A stretch of DNA of 64,000 nt from positions 3,906,001 through 3,970,000 of the forward strand of contig CP166702.1 in NCBI GenBank assembly GCA_051414805.1. The letters are read 5' to 3'. The notes under the pieces were generated by a model. It saw nothing but the letters and a program-made list of their open reading frames with translations, had not been told where the DNA came from and searched no databases. Of this stretch, positions 36,973-45,892 are shown piece after piece (position 1 is the stretch's first letter; each line of letters opens with the position of its first letter). The position numbers and the translations under genes were made by a program. The stretch is from Xenophilus sp003671765 (lineage in GTDB: Bacteria > Pseudomonadota > Gammaproteobacteria > Burkholderiales > Burkholderiaceae_C).

Positions 36973-37986
36973 ATGCAAGACATCCCGCCGAATTTCGCGA
37001 CCCTGTTCGTGGCCACCTGCAACGTCCTCAACCTGGCCCGGCCGCAGCGCGTCTTCTATGCCAACCAGGACCCGTACGACCCGCGCGACTATCAGCGCAA
37101 GGTGAGCTGGCTGGGCGAGCGCTTCCGCGCGCTCAACGCCGACGTGCTGGCCGTGCAGGAGGTGTGGGACGACACCGCCCTGAAGGACGCGCTGCTCGCC
37201 AGCGGCCTGCGCTACGACACCATCGCGGTGCCCGGCGCCGAGAGCACGCCGCCGGCCCAGGGCGCGCAGGGCACGCCGCGCGTGGGCATCGCGACGCGGC
37301 TGCGGGTGGACGGCATCGAGTCCTTCGTCGACTTTCCGGACGGCATCGCGGTCGACGTGCCCGGGCTGGGCCCGCACACGCGCTTCGAGCGCCCGCCCCT
37401 GCTTGCGCGTCTGCGCATGAAGCACGGCCAGCCGGTGAACGTGCTGACGGTGCACCTCAAGTCCAAACGGCCGAAGTTCCTGCTCGACGCGGCCGGCCAG
37501 TCACTGGAGGACCGCGACGACCGCAAGGTGGCGGCGCGCGCCTCGCTGCGCTCGCTGCTCATGCGCGGCGCCGAGGCCGCGGCACTGCGCTGCATCGTGA
37601 TCGACCTGCTGCGTGGCAGCCAGGTGCCGCTGGTGGTGATGGGCGACTTCAACGACCACCCGCACAGCGTGACCACGCAGCTGGTGGCCGCCACCTCGGA
37701 CGCCGTCTACGACAAGTCGGCGCGCGACGTGGCCCTGTTCAATGCCTACGAGATGCAGGGCGAGTCGGCGCTGAAGAAGGACGTGGCGTATTCGCACGTG
37801 CACCAGGGCTTCCCGGAGATCCTGGACCAGGTCTTCGTGAGCGAGGAGTTCATGGCCGGCTCGCCGAGGAGCCTGGGCGACGTGCGGCGGGTGGACTACT
37901 TCAACGACCACCTGCACGAGGGCCGCGACCGAACGCGCTCGGACCACGGCTTCGTGCGTGCGCTGCTGCGGTTGCGGATCGGCTGA
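36973..37986 (+). CDS. Endonuclease/exonuclease/phosphatase (EEP) family hydrolase
   Basis: 337 aa with no signal peptide. EEP landmarks are ATCNVLNLA (Asn), DVLAVQEVWDD (Glu metal ligand), VLTVHLKSKRP, VMGDFNDHP (Asp-Asn) and SDHGFVRA (Asp-His) near the C-terminus. The family includes nucleases and phosphodiesterases acting on nucleic acids, inositol phosphates or sphingomyelin. The substrate cannot be told. It converges on the enolase-superfamily gene. Confidence 0.85.
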   Translation: MQDIPPNFATLFVATCNVLNLARPQRVFYANQDPYDPRDYQRKVSWLGERFRALNADVLAVQEVWDDTALKDALLASGLRYDTIAVPGAESTPPAQGAQGTPRVGIATRLRVDGIESFVDFPDGIAVDVPGLGPHTRFERPPLLARLRMKHGQPVNVLTVHLKSKRPKFLLDAAGQSLEDRDDRKVAARASLRSLLMRGAEAAALRCIVIDLLRGSQVPLVVMGDFNDHPHSVTTQLVAATSDAVYDKSARDVALFNAYEMQGESALKKDVAYSHVHQGFPEILDQVFVSEEFMAGSPRSLGDVRRVDYFNDHLHEGRDRTRSDHGFVRALLRLRIG

Positions 37987-38011
37987 GCGGGCAGCTGTCG
38001 ACCCGAGGGCA

Positions 38012-39208
38012 TCACGCCTCGGACACGCGCACCGTGGCGTCCGCACGCTTGTGCAGGTCGGGCAGCAGTTCGAGCCCCAGGCCCGGCTTGTCGTTGAGCC
38101 GGATCATGCCCTTCTCGACGATCGGCAGTTCGGTCACCAGTTCCTTGTACCAGCCGGTGAAGAAGGCGCGCACGCTCTCCTGGATGAGCGCGTTGGGCGC
38201 GTGCAGGCTGAGGTGCGTGGAGGCAGCCCATACCACCGGGCCGGTGCAGTCGTGCGGCGCCACCGGCAGTTGCCAGGCGTCGGCCATGGCGGCGATCTTG
38301 CGCGCTTCGGTCAGGCCGCCGCACCAGCTCAGGTCGAGCATGGCCACGCCAGCGACACCCGTCTGCAGGTAGTCCTTGAAGCCCCACTTGTAGCTGAGCG
38401 TCTCGCTCGCGCAGATCAGCGCCTTGCAGTCGACGGCATACTGACGGAGCAGGTCGAGGCTGTCCATGCGGATCGCGTCCTCGTGCCAGAAAGTGTCGAA
38501 CTCCTGCAGGGCGCGCGCGATCTTCTGCGCCATCGGCAGCCGCCACAGGCTGTGGAACTCGACCATGATGTCCATCTGCCGCCCCACGGCCGAACGGATC
38601 TTGCGGAAAGGCTCCAGCGCCGTGTCGAGATCGGCGTTGCTGATGTACTGGCCGTGGCTCCTCTCGGCCGCCGGGTCGAAGGGCCAGATCTTCATGGCCG
38701 TGATGCCTTCGGACAGCAGCGACTCGGCCAGCTCGTCGGCATGGTGCAGGAAGCCCTGCAGGTCCTCGTACGGCCCGGCGTTGTTCCCGAGCCCCCAGTT
38801 TGACGTGTTCTGGTTGGCCGTGCTGCGCACGTACTGGTAGCCGGCGCAGGTGTTGTAGATGCGGATGGCGTCGCGGCTCTTGCCGCCCAGCGCGGTGTGC
38901 ACCGGCATGCTGGCGGCCTTGCCGAACAGGTCCCACAGGGCGATGTCGACGGCCGAGTTGCCGCGCGTCTCGACGCCGGACCCGCGCCAGCCCAGGTAGC
39001 CCGTCAGGTCGCGGTTGCGCGCCTCGATCGCCAGCGGGTCGGCGCCCAGCAGCTTGGGCGCGGCCCACTCGTGCAGGTAGGCCTCGACGGCCGCGGCGCC
39101 CATGAAGGTCTCGCCCAGCCCCACCAGGCCTTCGTCGGTGTGCAGGCGCACCCACAGGATGTTGGGGAACTCGCCCAGGCGGACGGTTTCGACTTGCGTG
39201 ATCTTCAT
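38012..39208 (-). CDS. Enolase-superfamily (mandelate racemase/muconate cycloisomerase) sugar-acid dehydratase
   Basis: 398 aa. The N-terminal capping domain has LWVRLHTDEGLVGLGET and RGNSAVDIALWDLFGKA. The barrel has AMKIWPFDP, the metal-ligand region DIMVEFHSLW, EDAIR, ASETLS and the C-terminal APHDCTGPV resembling aldonate dehydratases (DgoD APHCPLGP). It lies downstream of a TRAP importer and opposite dgoK/dgoA, so dehydration of an imported aldonate to a 2-keto-3-deoxy acid is likely. A terminator-like hairpin separates it from dctP. The precise substrate is unknown. Confidence 0.82.
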   Translation of the reverse strand: MKITQVETVRLGEFPNILWVRLHTDEGLVGLGETFMGAAAVEAYLHEWAAPKLLGADPLAIEARNRDLTGYLGWRGSGVETRGNSAVDIALWDLFGKAASMPVHTALGGKSRDAIRIYNTCAGYQYVRSTANQNTSNWGLGNNAGPYEDLQGFLHHADELAESLLSEGITAMKIWPFDPAAERSHGQYISNADLDTALEPFRKIRSAVGRQMDIMVEFHSLWRLPMAQKIARALQEFDTFWHEDAIRMDSLDLLRQYAVDCKALICASETLSYKWGFKDYLQTGVAGVAMLDLSWCGGLTEARKIAAMADAWQLPVAPHDCTGPVVWAASTHLSLHAPNALIQESVRAFFTGWYKELVTELPIVEKGMIRLNDKPGLGLELLPDLHKRADATVRVSEA

Positions 39209-39233
39209 GCGTGGCTGCTCCCGCGACGAAACG

Positions 39234-39260
39234 GAAAAGGCCGCGCCCTGGAGCGCGGCC
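39234..39260 (-). terminator. Rho-independent terminator between dctP and the enolase-superfamily gene
   Basis: GGCCGCGC, a 6-base loop and GCGCGGCC (39239-39260) are preceded on the plus strand by AAAA, giving a U-run on the minus strand. It would reduce read-through from the TRAP genes into the dehydratase gene. Confidence 0.7.
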
Positions 39261-39275
39261 CGTGGGTGGGCGCGA

Positions 39276-40283
39276 TCAGCCGCCGCGCGCCTTCTTCAGC
39301 GCATCCATCACCACGTTGACGGCCTCGGCACCGATGGTCGGGATGTTCTTGTCGTAGACCGGCTTGACCTTGTCGAACATGCGCTTCTGCTCGGCCGGGC
39401 TCACCTCGTTCACGGCCATGGTCTTCTTCAGGTTCTCCAGCGACTTGGCGTTGAGCGCACGGTTGGCCTCGCGCTCCACCTTGCGGCCCTCGATCGCGGC
39501 CTCGCGCAGCACCGCCTGCTCCTCGGGCTTGAGCTGGTCCCACAGCTTCTTGCTGTAGAGGATCAGGAAGGGCGTGTAGGCGTGGCGCGTCACGCTCAGG
39601 TACTTCTGCACCTCGCTGAACTTCGAGGTCTCGATGGTCACGAAGGGGTTCTCCTGGCCGTCGATGGTGCGGGTCTCCAGTGCGGTGAACACCTCGCCGA
39701 AGGCCATCGGCACGGCATTCGTGCCCAGCGTCTTGAAGGAGTCCAGGAAGATGTTGTTCTGCATCACGCGGACCTTCACGCCCTCGAAGTCCTCGACCTT
39801 GGCGACGGGGCGCTTGCTGTTGGTGAGGTTGCGAAAGCCGTTCTCCCAGTAGGCCAGGTTGACCAGGCCCGCGGCCTCGAGCTTCTTGTTGAAGTACTCG
39901 CCGGCGGGGCCGTCGAGCACGGCGTCGGCTTCCTTCTCGTTGTTGAACAGGAAGGGCAGGTCGAACACGCCCAGTTCCTTGACGATGCCCACCAGCGGCG
40001 AGCTGGAGGTGCACACCATCTCCTGCGTGCCGGCGCGCAGGGCCTGCGTGGCCTGCAGGTCGCCGCCGGCGGCACCGCCCCAGAAGGCGGCGATCTTCAT
40101 CTTGCCGCCTGTCTTGGCGGCCAGCACTTCCTGCATCTTCTTGACGCCCTGGCCCACCGGATGGTCCTCGTTCACGCCGTTGGTGAACTTGATGGTGCGC
40201 TCTGCGAACTGGGCCGAGGCCGCGAAGGGCGTGGCCAGGGCGATGGCGGCCGCCGCGGCGACCAGGCTTCTGCGGTTGAACAT
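39276..40283 (-). CDS. dctP: TRAP transporter periplasmic receptor (DctP type)
   Basis: 335 aa. A signal peptide ends at FAASAQ. The DctP fold shows TNGVNEDHPVGQGVKKMQEVL, LGVFDLPFLF, the substrate Arg in GVKVRVMQN (about residue 168) and IDGQENPF. TRAP receptors bind organic and sugar acids in the periplasm for the DctQM channel encoded immediately upstream in the same operon. A good AAGGAGAC ribosome site precedes the ATG. Context suggests an aldonate or hexuronate-type ligand. Confidence 0.92.
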   Translation of the reverse strand: MFNRRSLVAAAAAIALATPFAASAQFAERTIKFTNGVNEDHPVGQGVKKMQEVLAAKTGGKMKIAAFWGGAAGGDLQATQALRAGTQEMVCTSSSPLVGIVKELGVFDLPFLFNNEKEADAVLDGPAGEYFNKKLEAAGLVNLAYWENGFRNLTNSKRPVAKVEDFEGVKVRVMQNNIFLDSFKTLGTNAVPMAFGEVFTALETRTIDGQENPFVTIETSKFSEVQKYLSVTRHAYTPFLILYSKKLWDQLKPEEQAVLREAAIEGRKVEREANRALNAKSLENLKKTMAVNEVSPAEQKRMFDKVKPVYDKNIPTIGAEAVNVVMDALKKARGG

Positions 40284-40362
40284 GGAATGTCTCCTTCTCT
40301 CGTCTTGGGTGGGGTTGGGAACAGGGGGCGAAACGTCGTCAGCGAACCGTCGGCCGGCGGCC

Positions 40363-41664
40363 TCATCGGGCCAGCCACCACGACAGCGGCACGGTCACGA
40401 TCTGCGGGAAGAACACCATCGCGAACAGCACGATCAGTTGCGCGATGAAGAAGGGCATCACGCCCTTGAAGGCGTCGTCCATGCTGATGCGCGCCACGCC
40501 GCACACCACGTTGAGCACGGTGCCCACCGGCGGCGTGATGAGCCCGATGGCGTTGTTGATGATGAACAGCACGCCGAAGTACACCGGGTCGATGCCGGCC
40601 TTGAGCACCACGGGCATCAGCACGGGGGTGAGGATCAGCACCGTGGGCGTGAAGTCCAGCGCCGTGCCGACGATGACGATCAGCACCATCATCACGAACA
40701 TCAGCAGCGTCTTGTTGTCCATGAAGGGCTGCAGGATCTTCGTCACCTCGCCGGGGATGTCGGCCACGGTGATGAGCCATGCGCTCACCATCGCGGCGGC
40801 GACCAGGAACATGACGACGGCCGTGGTCTTGCCGGCGGCGGCGATCAGCCGGTACATCATGTGCCACTTCAGTTCGCGGTACACGAACATGCCGACCACG
40901 AAGGAGTACACGGCCGCCACCACCGCGGCTTCGGTCGGCGTGAAGATGCCGAACTTCATGCCGCCGATGATCACCACCGGCAAGGCGAGGGCCAGGCTGC
41001 CGCGGGCCGTGATGCGCAGTCGCTCACCGAAAGGCACGCGCGGGGCGGACTTGACCTTGTCTCGGCGCGCCACGATCCACCAGGCGATGCCGATCGCCAG
41101 GCCCATCAGGATGCCGGGCACGATGCCGGCCAGGAAGAGCTTTGTGATCGACACGTTGCCGGCCACACCGAACACGATAAAGCCGATCGAGGGCGGGATG
41201 ACCGGCGCGATGATGCCGCCGGCGGCGATGAGGCCGGCCGAGCGGTTGGTCTCGTAGCCCGCGCGGTTCATCATCGGGATCAGCAGCGCGGCCAGCGCCG
41301 CCGTGTCGGCCACGGCCGAGCCCGAGATCGAGGCCATGATGATGGCCGCCACCACCGCCACGTAGCCCAGGCCGCCGCGGAAGTGACCGACCCAGGCCAT
41401 GGCCAGGTCGACGATGCGACGCGAGAGCCCGCCGGCCGTCATGAACTCGCCGGCCAGCAGGAAGAAGGGCACCGCCAGCAGCGGGAAGTTGTCGGCACCG
41501 TCGACGAAGCGCTGCGCGATGATCTGGCTGTCGAAGGCCGGCAGCACGCCGGTGAAGGCGAGCCAGCCCATGAGCGCCACGCCGCACACCAGCAGCGCGT
41601 AGGCGATGGGCATGCCGATGGCCATGGCGGCCAGCAGCGAGACGACGAAGACCGTGACCGTCAT
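40363..41664 (-). CDS. dctM: TRAP transporter large permease (DctM type)
   Basis: 433 aa from the ATG at 41664, which overlaps the dctQ stop by 4 bases (ATGA). About 12 membrane segments are present. Family motifs include MPIAYALLVCGV near the N-terminus, PFFLLAGEFM, MASISGSAVAD, NRSAGLIAAGGIIAPVIPPS and the C-terminal NNAIGLITPPVG. It moves substrate with Na+ together with DctQ. It lies 80 bases upstream of dctP in the same direction. Confidence 0.93.
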   Translation of the reverse strand: MTVTVFVVSLLAAMAIGMPIAYALLVCGVALMGWLAFTGVLPAFDSQIIAQRFVDGADNFPLLAVPFFLLAGEFMTAGGLSRRIVDLAMAWVGHFRGGLGYVAVVAAIIMASISGSAVADTAALAALLIPMMNRAGYETNRSAGLIAAGGIIAPVIPPSIGFIVFGVAGNVSITKLFLAGIVPGILMGLAIGIAWWIVARRDKVKSAPRVPFGERLRITARGSLALALPVVIIGGMKFGIFTPTEAAVVAAVYSFVVGMFVYRELKWHMMYRLIAAAGKTTAVVMFLVAAAMVSAWLITVADIPGEVTKILQPFMDNKTLLMFVMMVLIVIVGTALDFTPTVLILTPVLMPVVLKAGIDPVYFGVLFIINNAIGLITPPVGTVLNVVCGVARISMDDAFKGVMPFFIAQLIVLFAMVFFPQIVTVPLSWWLAR

Positions 41665-42212
41665 GACGCGCTCCTGGCTTCGCCGGCGTGGCCGGGTTCG
41701 GGGGCGACGTCCTCGGACTCCATCACCTGCACCAGTTCCTCGTCGCTCATGCGGCCGGTGAAGAGGCGCCACAGCTTCTCGAGGTTGATGAGCCCCATGA
41801 CCACCGAGACCACGTAGCCGATGCCGTAGATCCAGATCATCGAGATGCCGACCACCGGCGAGATGTTGGTGGTCTGCAGCTCGTGCATCTCGTAGGTGCC
41901 CATGAAGAAGAGCACGTTGCAGAGCAGCATCAGCACCTGGTTGATGAAGAAGCAGACCTTCTTGCCCGCGCGCGGCAGGTGCTTGATGAGCGTGTCCACG
42001 CCCAGGTGCGCGCCGTCGCGCATCGCGACCATGGCGCCGATGTAGGTGAGCCAGATGAAGCAGTAGCGCGACATCTCGTCCGACACCGTGATGCCCGAGT
42101 TGAAGCCGTAGCGCAGCACCACGTTGCCGAAGACCATGACGACCATGGCCACCATGCACACGACGACGAGGAACTCGAGCAGCTTGAAGAATGCGTCGAT
42201 CACGCCTCTCAT
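41661..42212 (-). CDS. dctQ: TRAP transporter small permease (DctQ type)
   Basis: 183 aa from the ATG at 42212, which has an AGGAGACA ribosome site. Four membrane helices are present. Family landmarks are VVVCMVAMVVMVFGNVVLRY, SDEMSRYCFIWLTYIGAM and RDGAHLGVDTL. The acidic C-terminus (EELVQVMESEDVAPEP) is variable in the family. It is the first gene of the TRAP operon and is coupled to dctM. The 40-base gap to the regulator gene suggests all four are co-transcribed from the regulator promoter. Confidence 0.92.
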   Translation of the reverse strand: MRGVIDAFFKLLEFLVVVCMVAMVVMVFGNVVLRYGFNSGITVSDEMSRYCFIWLTYIGAMVAMRDGAHLGVDTLIKHLPRAGKKVCFFINQVLMLLCNVLFFMGTYEMHELQTTNISPVVGISMIWIYGIGYVVSVVMGLINLEKLWRLFTGRMSDEELVQVMESEDVAPEPGHAGEARSAS

Positions 42213-42252
42213 GGGAAATGTCTCCTGATGGATTGTTGTTGTCGGTATGGGG

Positions 42253-43005
42253 TCAGGCCGCGGCCTTGATGCGCCGCGGCGGTGCATGGATCTGCGGGAT
42301 GCGCTTGCCTGAGGCGAACACCGTTTCGATGTCCTCGCGCGCGCCGTCGATCAGCACGCGGATCGCCTTCTCGGCGCGCTCGGGCTGGCGCGCGATGACG
42401 GCATCGAGCACGGCGCGGTGCAGCGGCAGCGAGATGGCCGGGCCGTTCTTGCGGCGCGTTGAGATCTCGAAGCTGGTGCGCAGCAGGGCCGCCAGCGCCC
42501 GGCTCATCTGCACCAGCATGCGGTTGTGGCTGGCGGCGATCAGGCCCTGGTGGAAGCGCAGGTCGGGCGTGACGTAGTCGCCGCCGAATTCGATGGCGTG
42601 CTTCATCAGCGCGAAGGCGGCCTCCATGTCGGCAATGTCGCTGGCCGTGGCACGTTCGGCGGCCAGCCGCACCGCCGCGGGCTCCACGGCGCGGCGCAGG
42701 TCCTGCAGGTCGCGCAGGAACTCGCGCGAGAGGCCCACGCGCGTCTGCCAGACGATGACGTCGGCGTCGAACCAGTTCCACTGGTCCTCGGGCAGCACAC
42801 GGGTGCCGACCTTCGGGCCGCTGGTGATCAGCCCCTTGGCGATCAGCGACTTGACGGCCTCGCGGATCACGGTGCGGCTCACGCCCAGTTCCTCGCACAG
42901 CAAGGGTTCGGGCGGCAGCGAACTGCCGGGCGGATAGCGGCCGGCCACGATGTCGGCGCCGATGCGGTCGACCGTGTTGCCGTGGACGTTCTTGATCGCA
43001 CTCAT
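42253..43005 (-). CDS. GntR/FadR-family regulator of the sugar-acid locus
   Basis: 250 aa from the ATG at 43005. The winged helix is DRIGADIVAGRYPPGSSLPP ending with LLCEELGVSRTVIREAVKSL. The FCD ligand domain has metal-type residues in DLRFHQGLIAASHN and LPLHRAVLDAV. FadR-type FCD regulators respond to carboxylates or sugar acids, fitting the divergent dehydratase-dgoK-dgoA operon and the TRAP importer behind it. Its start overlaps the stop of a 34-codon ORF (ATGA), so its translation may depend on that ORF. Probably a repressor of the divergent operon. Confidence 0.9.
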   Translation of the reverse strand: MSAIKNVHGNTVDRIGADIVAGRYPPGSSLPPEPLLCEELGVSRTVIREAVKSLIAKGLITSGPKVGTRVLPEDQWNWFDADVIVWQTRVGLSREFLRDLQDLRRAVEPAAVRLAAERATASDIADMEAAFALMKHAIEFGGDYVTPDLRFHQGLIAASHNRMLVQMSRALAALLRTSFEISTRRKNGPAISLPLHRAVLDAVIARQPERAEKAIRVLIDGAREDIETVFASGKRIPQIHAPPRRIKAAA

Positions 43006-43106
43006 GGGCGATGCGCACCTCCGCCGGCACGCGCGCGGCCCGCTGCGCGCACCGCGGCGGCAAGCGCGGTGTCGTCGCGGCAAAGCACGTTCGAGCCGGT
43101 GGTCAT
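43002..43106 (-). CDS. 34-residue upstream ORF coupled to the gntR-type gene
   Basis: Starts at the ATG at 43106 after a strong ribosome site (AGGAGACGACACCC) and ends in a TGA that overlaps the regulator ATG. The product is Ala/Arg/Gly-rich after MTTGSNVLCRDDTALAAAV with no known family. The regulator itself has no comparable ribosome site, so this ORF may be the real translational entry. It may be a leader peptide, or a remnant of an older N-terminus. Confidence 0.45.
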   Translation of the reverse strand: MTTGSNVLCRDDTALAAAVRAAGRARAGGGAHRP

Positions 43107-43164
43107 GGGTGTCGTCTCCTGGGGTGCCACTCGAAAACCCTGAGCAGGGCCTTCGTCTTCGTTC

Positions 43165-43178
43165 TTATCATATGATGA
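43165..43178. promoter_or_regulatory. Candidate FadR-type operator in the divergent promoter
   Basis: ATCATATGAT (43167-43176) is a perfect 10-base palindrome within TTATCATATGATGA. It lies in the only AT-rich patch between the regulator side and the dehydratase gene, 64 bases before the dehydratase ATG. FadR-type repressors of aldonate genes bind short AT-rich palindromes of this kind; binding here is inferred. Confidence 0.5.
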
Positions 43179-43241
43179 TTGAATCGGCAGGCTCGCAGAG
43201 TGGAAACCCTGAGCCGCGGCCGGCACCACGACGGAGACACC

Positions 43242-44987
43242 ATGAGCAACGAGACGCCCAAGAAGAAGAAACCCGCCCACGAACTGCGCAGCCAGCAATG
43301 GTGGGGCCGCACCGACCGCGACGGCTTCATCTACCGCAGCTGGGTCAAGGGCAAGGGCGTGCCGCACGACCAGTTCGACGGTCGGCCGGTGATCGGCATC
43401 TGCAACACCTTCAGCGAGCTCACGCCCTGCAACTCGCACTTCCGCACGCTGGCGGAGCAGGTGAAGATCGGCGTGTACGAGGCCGGCGGCTTCCCGCTCG
43501 AGTTTCCGGTGATGTCGCTCGGCGAGACGCTGTTGCGGCCCACCGCCATGCTGTACCGCAACCTCGCCAGCATGGACGTGGAGGAATCGATCCGCGCCAA
43601 CCCGCTCGACGGCGTGGTGCTGCTGATGGGCTGCGACAAGACCACGCCGGCACTGATGATGGGCGCGGCCAGCGTGGACCTCCCGACCATCGGTGTGTCG
43701 GGCGGTCCAATGCTGTCGGGCAAGTGGCGCGGGCAGGAACTGGGCTCGGGCACCGGCGTGTGGCAGATGAGCGAACAGGTGCGCGCCGGCACGCTCAAGC
43801 TGCAGGACTTCTTCGAGGCCGAGAGCTGCATGCACCGCAGCCACGGCCACTGCATGACCATGGGCACGGCCAGCACGATGGCCAGCATGGTCGAGTCGCT
43901 GGGCATCGGCCTGCCGGGCAATGCGGCCTACCCGGCGGTGGACGGCCGGCGCAACGTGCTGGCCCGCATGGCCGGGCGGCGCATCGTCGACATGGTTCAC
44001 GAAGACATGAACATGTCGAAGATCCTCACGCGCGAAGCGATCGAGAACGCCATCAAGGTCAACGCCGCGATCGGCGGCTCCACCAACTTCGTGATCCACC
44101 TGCTCGCAATCGCCGGACGCATGGGCATCCCGCTGACGCTGGAGGACTTCGACCGCCTGGCCTCGGAGCTGCCCTGCCTGCTCAACCTGCAGCCCTCCGG
44201 CCAGTACCTGATGGAGGACTTCTGCTACGCGGGCGGCCTGCCGGTGGTCATGAAGGAGATCGCCGGGCTGCTGCACAAGGACGTGATCACCGCCAGCGGC
44301 AAGACCCTGTGGGAGAACGTCAAGGACGCCGAGAACTACAACACCGCGGTCATCAAGCCGCTGGACCAGCCCTTCAAGGACAAGGCCGGCATCTGCGTGC
44401 TGCGCGGCAACCTGGCGCCCAACGGCGCCATCATCAAGCCCAGCGCCGCCACGCCCGAGCTGCTGGTGCACAAGGGCCGCGCCGTGGTGTTCGAGAACGC
44501 CGACGACCTGCACAGGCGCATCGACGACGAGAGCCTCGACATCGACGAGACCTGCGTGATGGTGCTGAAGAACTGCGGCCCCAAAGGCTATCCCGGCATG
44601 GCCGAGGCCGGCAACATGCCGCTGCCGCCCAAGGTGCTGCGCAAGGGCATCACCGACATGGTCCGCGTGAGCGACGCGCGCATGAGCGGCACCGCCTACG
44701 GCACCGTGGTGCTGCACACCGCGCCCGAAGCGGCCGCGGGCGGCCCGCTGGCGCTGGTGCAGGACGGTGACATCGTCGAGCTCGACGTGCCGAACCGCCG
44801 CCTGCACCTGCACGTGAGCGACGAAGAGCTCGCGCGCCGCCGCGCCGGATGGACCGCGCCCAAGCCCCCGCTCGACTCTGGCTACTGGAAGCTCTACGTC
44901 GACAACGTGCTGCAGGCCGACGAAGGCGCCGACCTGGGCTTCCTGCGCGGCAAGCGCGGCAGTTTCGTGCCGCGCGACAACCACTGA
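43242..44987 (+). CDS. IlvD/Edd-family aldonate dehydratase (L-arabonate/D-galactonate type)
   Basis: 581 aa from the ATG at 43242 (GGAGACACC upstream). Cluster-ligand cysteines are Cys63 (LTPCNSHF), Cys131 (LMGCDKTTP) and Cys204 (SHGHCMTMG). Their spacing (68 and 73) equals that of the [2Fe-2S] L-arabinonate dehydratase of Rhizobium (Cys59/127/200), which also accepts galactonate-like acids. It is distinct from the Edd protein at 59130. With dgoK and dgoA directly downstream, conversion of D-galactonate to 2-keto-3-deoxygalactonate is the best reading. A palindromic operator lies upstream. Confidence 0.9.
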   Translation: MSNETPKKKKPAHELRSQQWWGRTDRDGFIYRSWVKGKGVPHDQFDGRPVIGICNTFSELTPCNSHFRTLAEQVKIGVYEAGGFPLEFPVMSLGETLLRPTAMLYRNLASMDVEESIRANPLDGVVLLMGCDKTTPALMMGAASVDLPTIGVSGGPMLSGKWRGQELGSGTGVWQMSEQVRAGTLKLQDFFEAESCMHRSHGHCMTMGTASTMASMVESLGIGLPGNAAYPAVDGRRNVLARMAGRRIVDMVHEDMNMSKILTREAIENAIKVNAAIGGSTNFVIHLLAIAGRMGIPLTLEDFDRLASELPCLLNLQPSGQYLMEDFCYAGGLPVVMKEIAGLLHKDVITASGKTLWENVKDAENYNTAVIKPLDQPFKDKAGICVLRGNLAPNGAIIKPSAATPELLVHKGRAVVFENADDLHRRIDDESLDIDETCVMVLKNCGPKGYPGMAEAGNMPLPPKVLRKGITDMVRVSDARMSGTAYGTVVLHTAPEAAAGGPLALVQDGDIVELDVPNRRLHLHVSDEELARRRAGWTAPKPPLDSGYWKLYVDNVLQADEGADLGFLRGKRGSFVPRDNH

Positions 44988-44992
44988 GGACG

Positions 44993-45892
44993 ATGGCCTT
45001 CGTCGCTGTCGACTGGGGCACCAGTTCGCTGCGCGGCGCGCTGATCGCCGATGACGGCCGCGTGCTCGACGAGCGCCATGCGCCGCGCGGCATCCTGAGC
45101 GTGCCCGCCGGGGGCTTCGCGGCGGTGTTCGACGAGCTCTTCGGCGACTGGATGGCCGTGCCCGAACGGCGCTGCCTCGTGTCCGGCATGGCCGGCAGCC
45201 GACAGGGCTGGATCGAGGCGCCCTACTGCCCGTGCCCCGCGGACGCCGCCGACCTGGCACGCCATGTGATTCCGGTCGTCGCGAAGCGCATCGCGATGGT
45301 GCCCGGCCTCAGCGACAGCCACGACGGCGTGCCCGACGTGATGCGCGGTGAGGAGGTGCAGATCTTCGGCGCCATGCAGCTCACGGGCCTGGCCGACGGC
45401 GTCTTCGTGCTGCCGGGCACGCACAACAAGTGGGTGCGGGTGCAGGGCGGCCGCGTGCTGGGCTTTCGCACCTTCATGACCGGCGAGTTCTACGCCCTGC
45501 TCGGCCAGCATTCGATCCTTTCGCGCACCATCGACCCGGACGCGCCGCTCGAAGCGGAGACCTTCGCCCAGGGCGTGTCGCGCTCCACGCAAGGCGGCGG
45601 CCTGCTGCACAACGCCTTCGGCGCGCGCACGCTTGGGCTGTTCGAGCGCATGTCGGCGGCGCAACTCGCAAGTTATCTCTCGGGCCTTTTGATCGGCGAG
45701 GAACTGCGCAGCCAGACGCTCGACGCGAGCGCCGGCGTGGTGCTCATCGGCGCGCCGGCGCTGACCGCGCGCTATGCCCTCGCCCTCGAGGGCCTGCGCA
45801 TCACGCCGCGCGTGCTGGGCGCCGAAGCCACCTGGGCCGGCGCGCATGCCCTTCATACCGCCCTGCAAGGCACCGACACTTCCTGCCCATGA
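44993..45892 (+). CDS. dgoK: 2-dehydro-3-deoxygalactonokinase
   Basis: 299 aa, close to DgoK (about 292). The N-terminal phosphate loop is AVDWGTSSLRGALIADDG; SGMAGSRQGWIEAPY, RGEEVQIFGA, LPGTHNKWV and GEFYALLGQHSIL are DgoK landmarks. It phosphorylates 2-keto-3-deoxygalactonate at O6. It lies 5 bases after the dehydratase stop (GAGGACG ribosome site) and its stop overlaps the aldolase start (ATGA). Part of a De Ley-Doudoroff pathway. Confidence 0.92.
   Translation: MAFVAVDWGTSSLRGALIADDGRVLDERHAPRGILSVPAGGFAAVFDELFGDWMAVPERRCLVSGMAGSRQGWIEAPYCPCPADAADLARHVIPVVAKRIAMVPGLSDSHDGVPDVMRGEEVQIFGAMQLTGLADGVFVLPGTHNKWVRVQGGRVLGFRTFMTGEFYALLGQHSILSRTIDPDAPLEAETFAQGVSRSTQGGGLLHNAFGARTLGLFERMSAAQLASYLSGLLIGEELRSQTLDASAGVVLIGAPALTARYALALEGLRITPRVLGAEATWAGAHALHTALQGTDTSCP

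Noticed and set aside
34849..37455. Very long minus-strand open frame (868 codons) across the ThDP-enzyme and EEP genes
   Set aside because: It is antisense to two well-supported genes, is rich in His/Arg/Gly/Ala as expected from GC-rich shadows, and has no family motifs.
43002..45260. 752-codon minus-strand frame over the dehydratase gene
   Set aside because: Shadow of the IlvD/Edd gene except for its last 35 codons, which were kept as a separate small ORF because of their own ribosome site and overlap.
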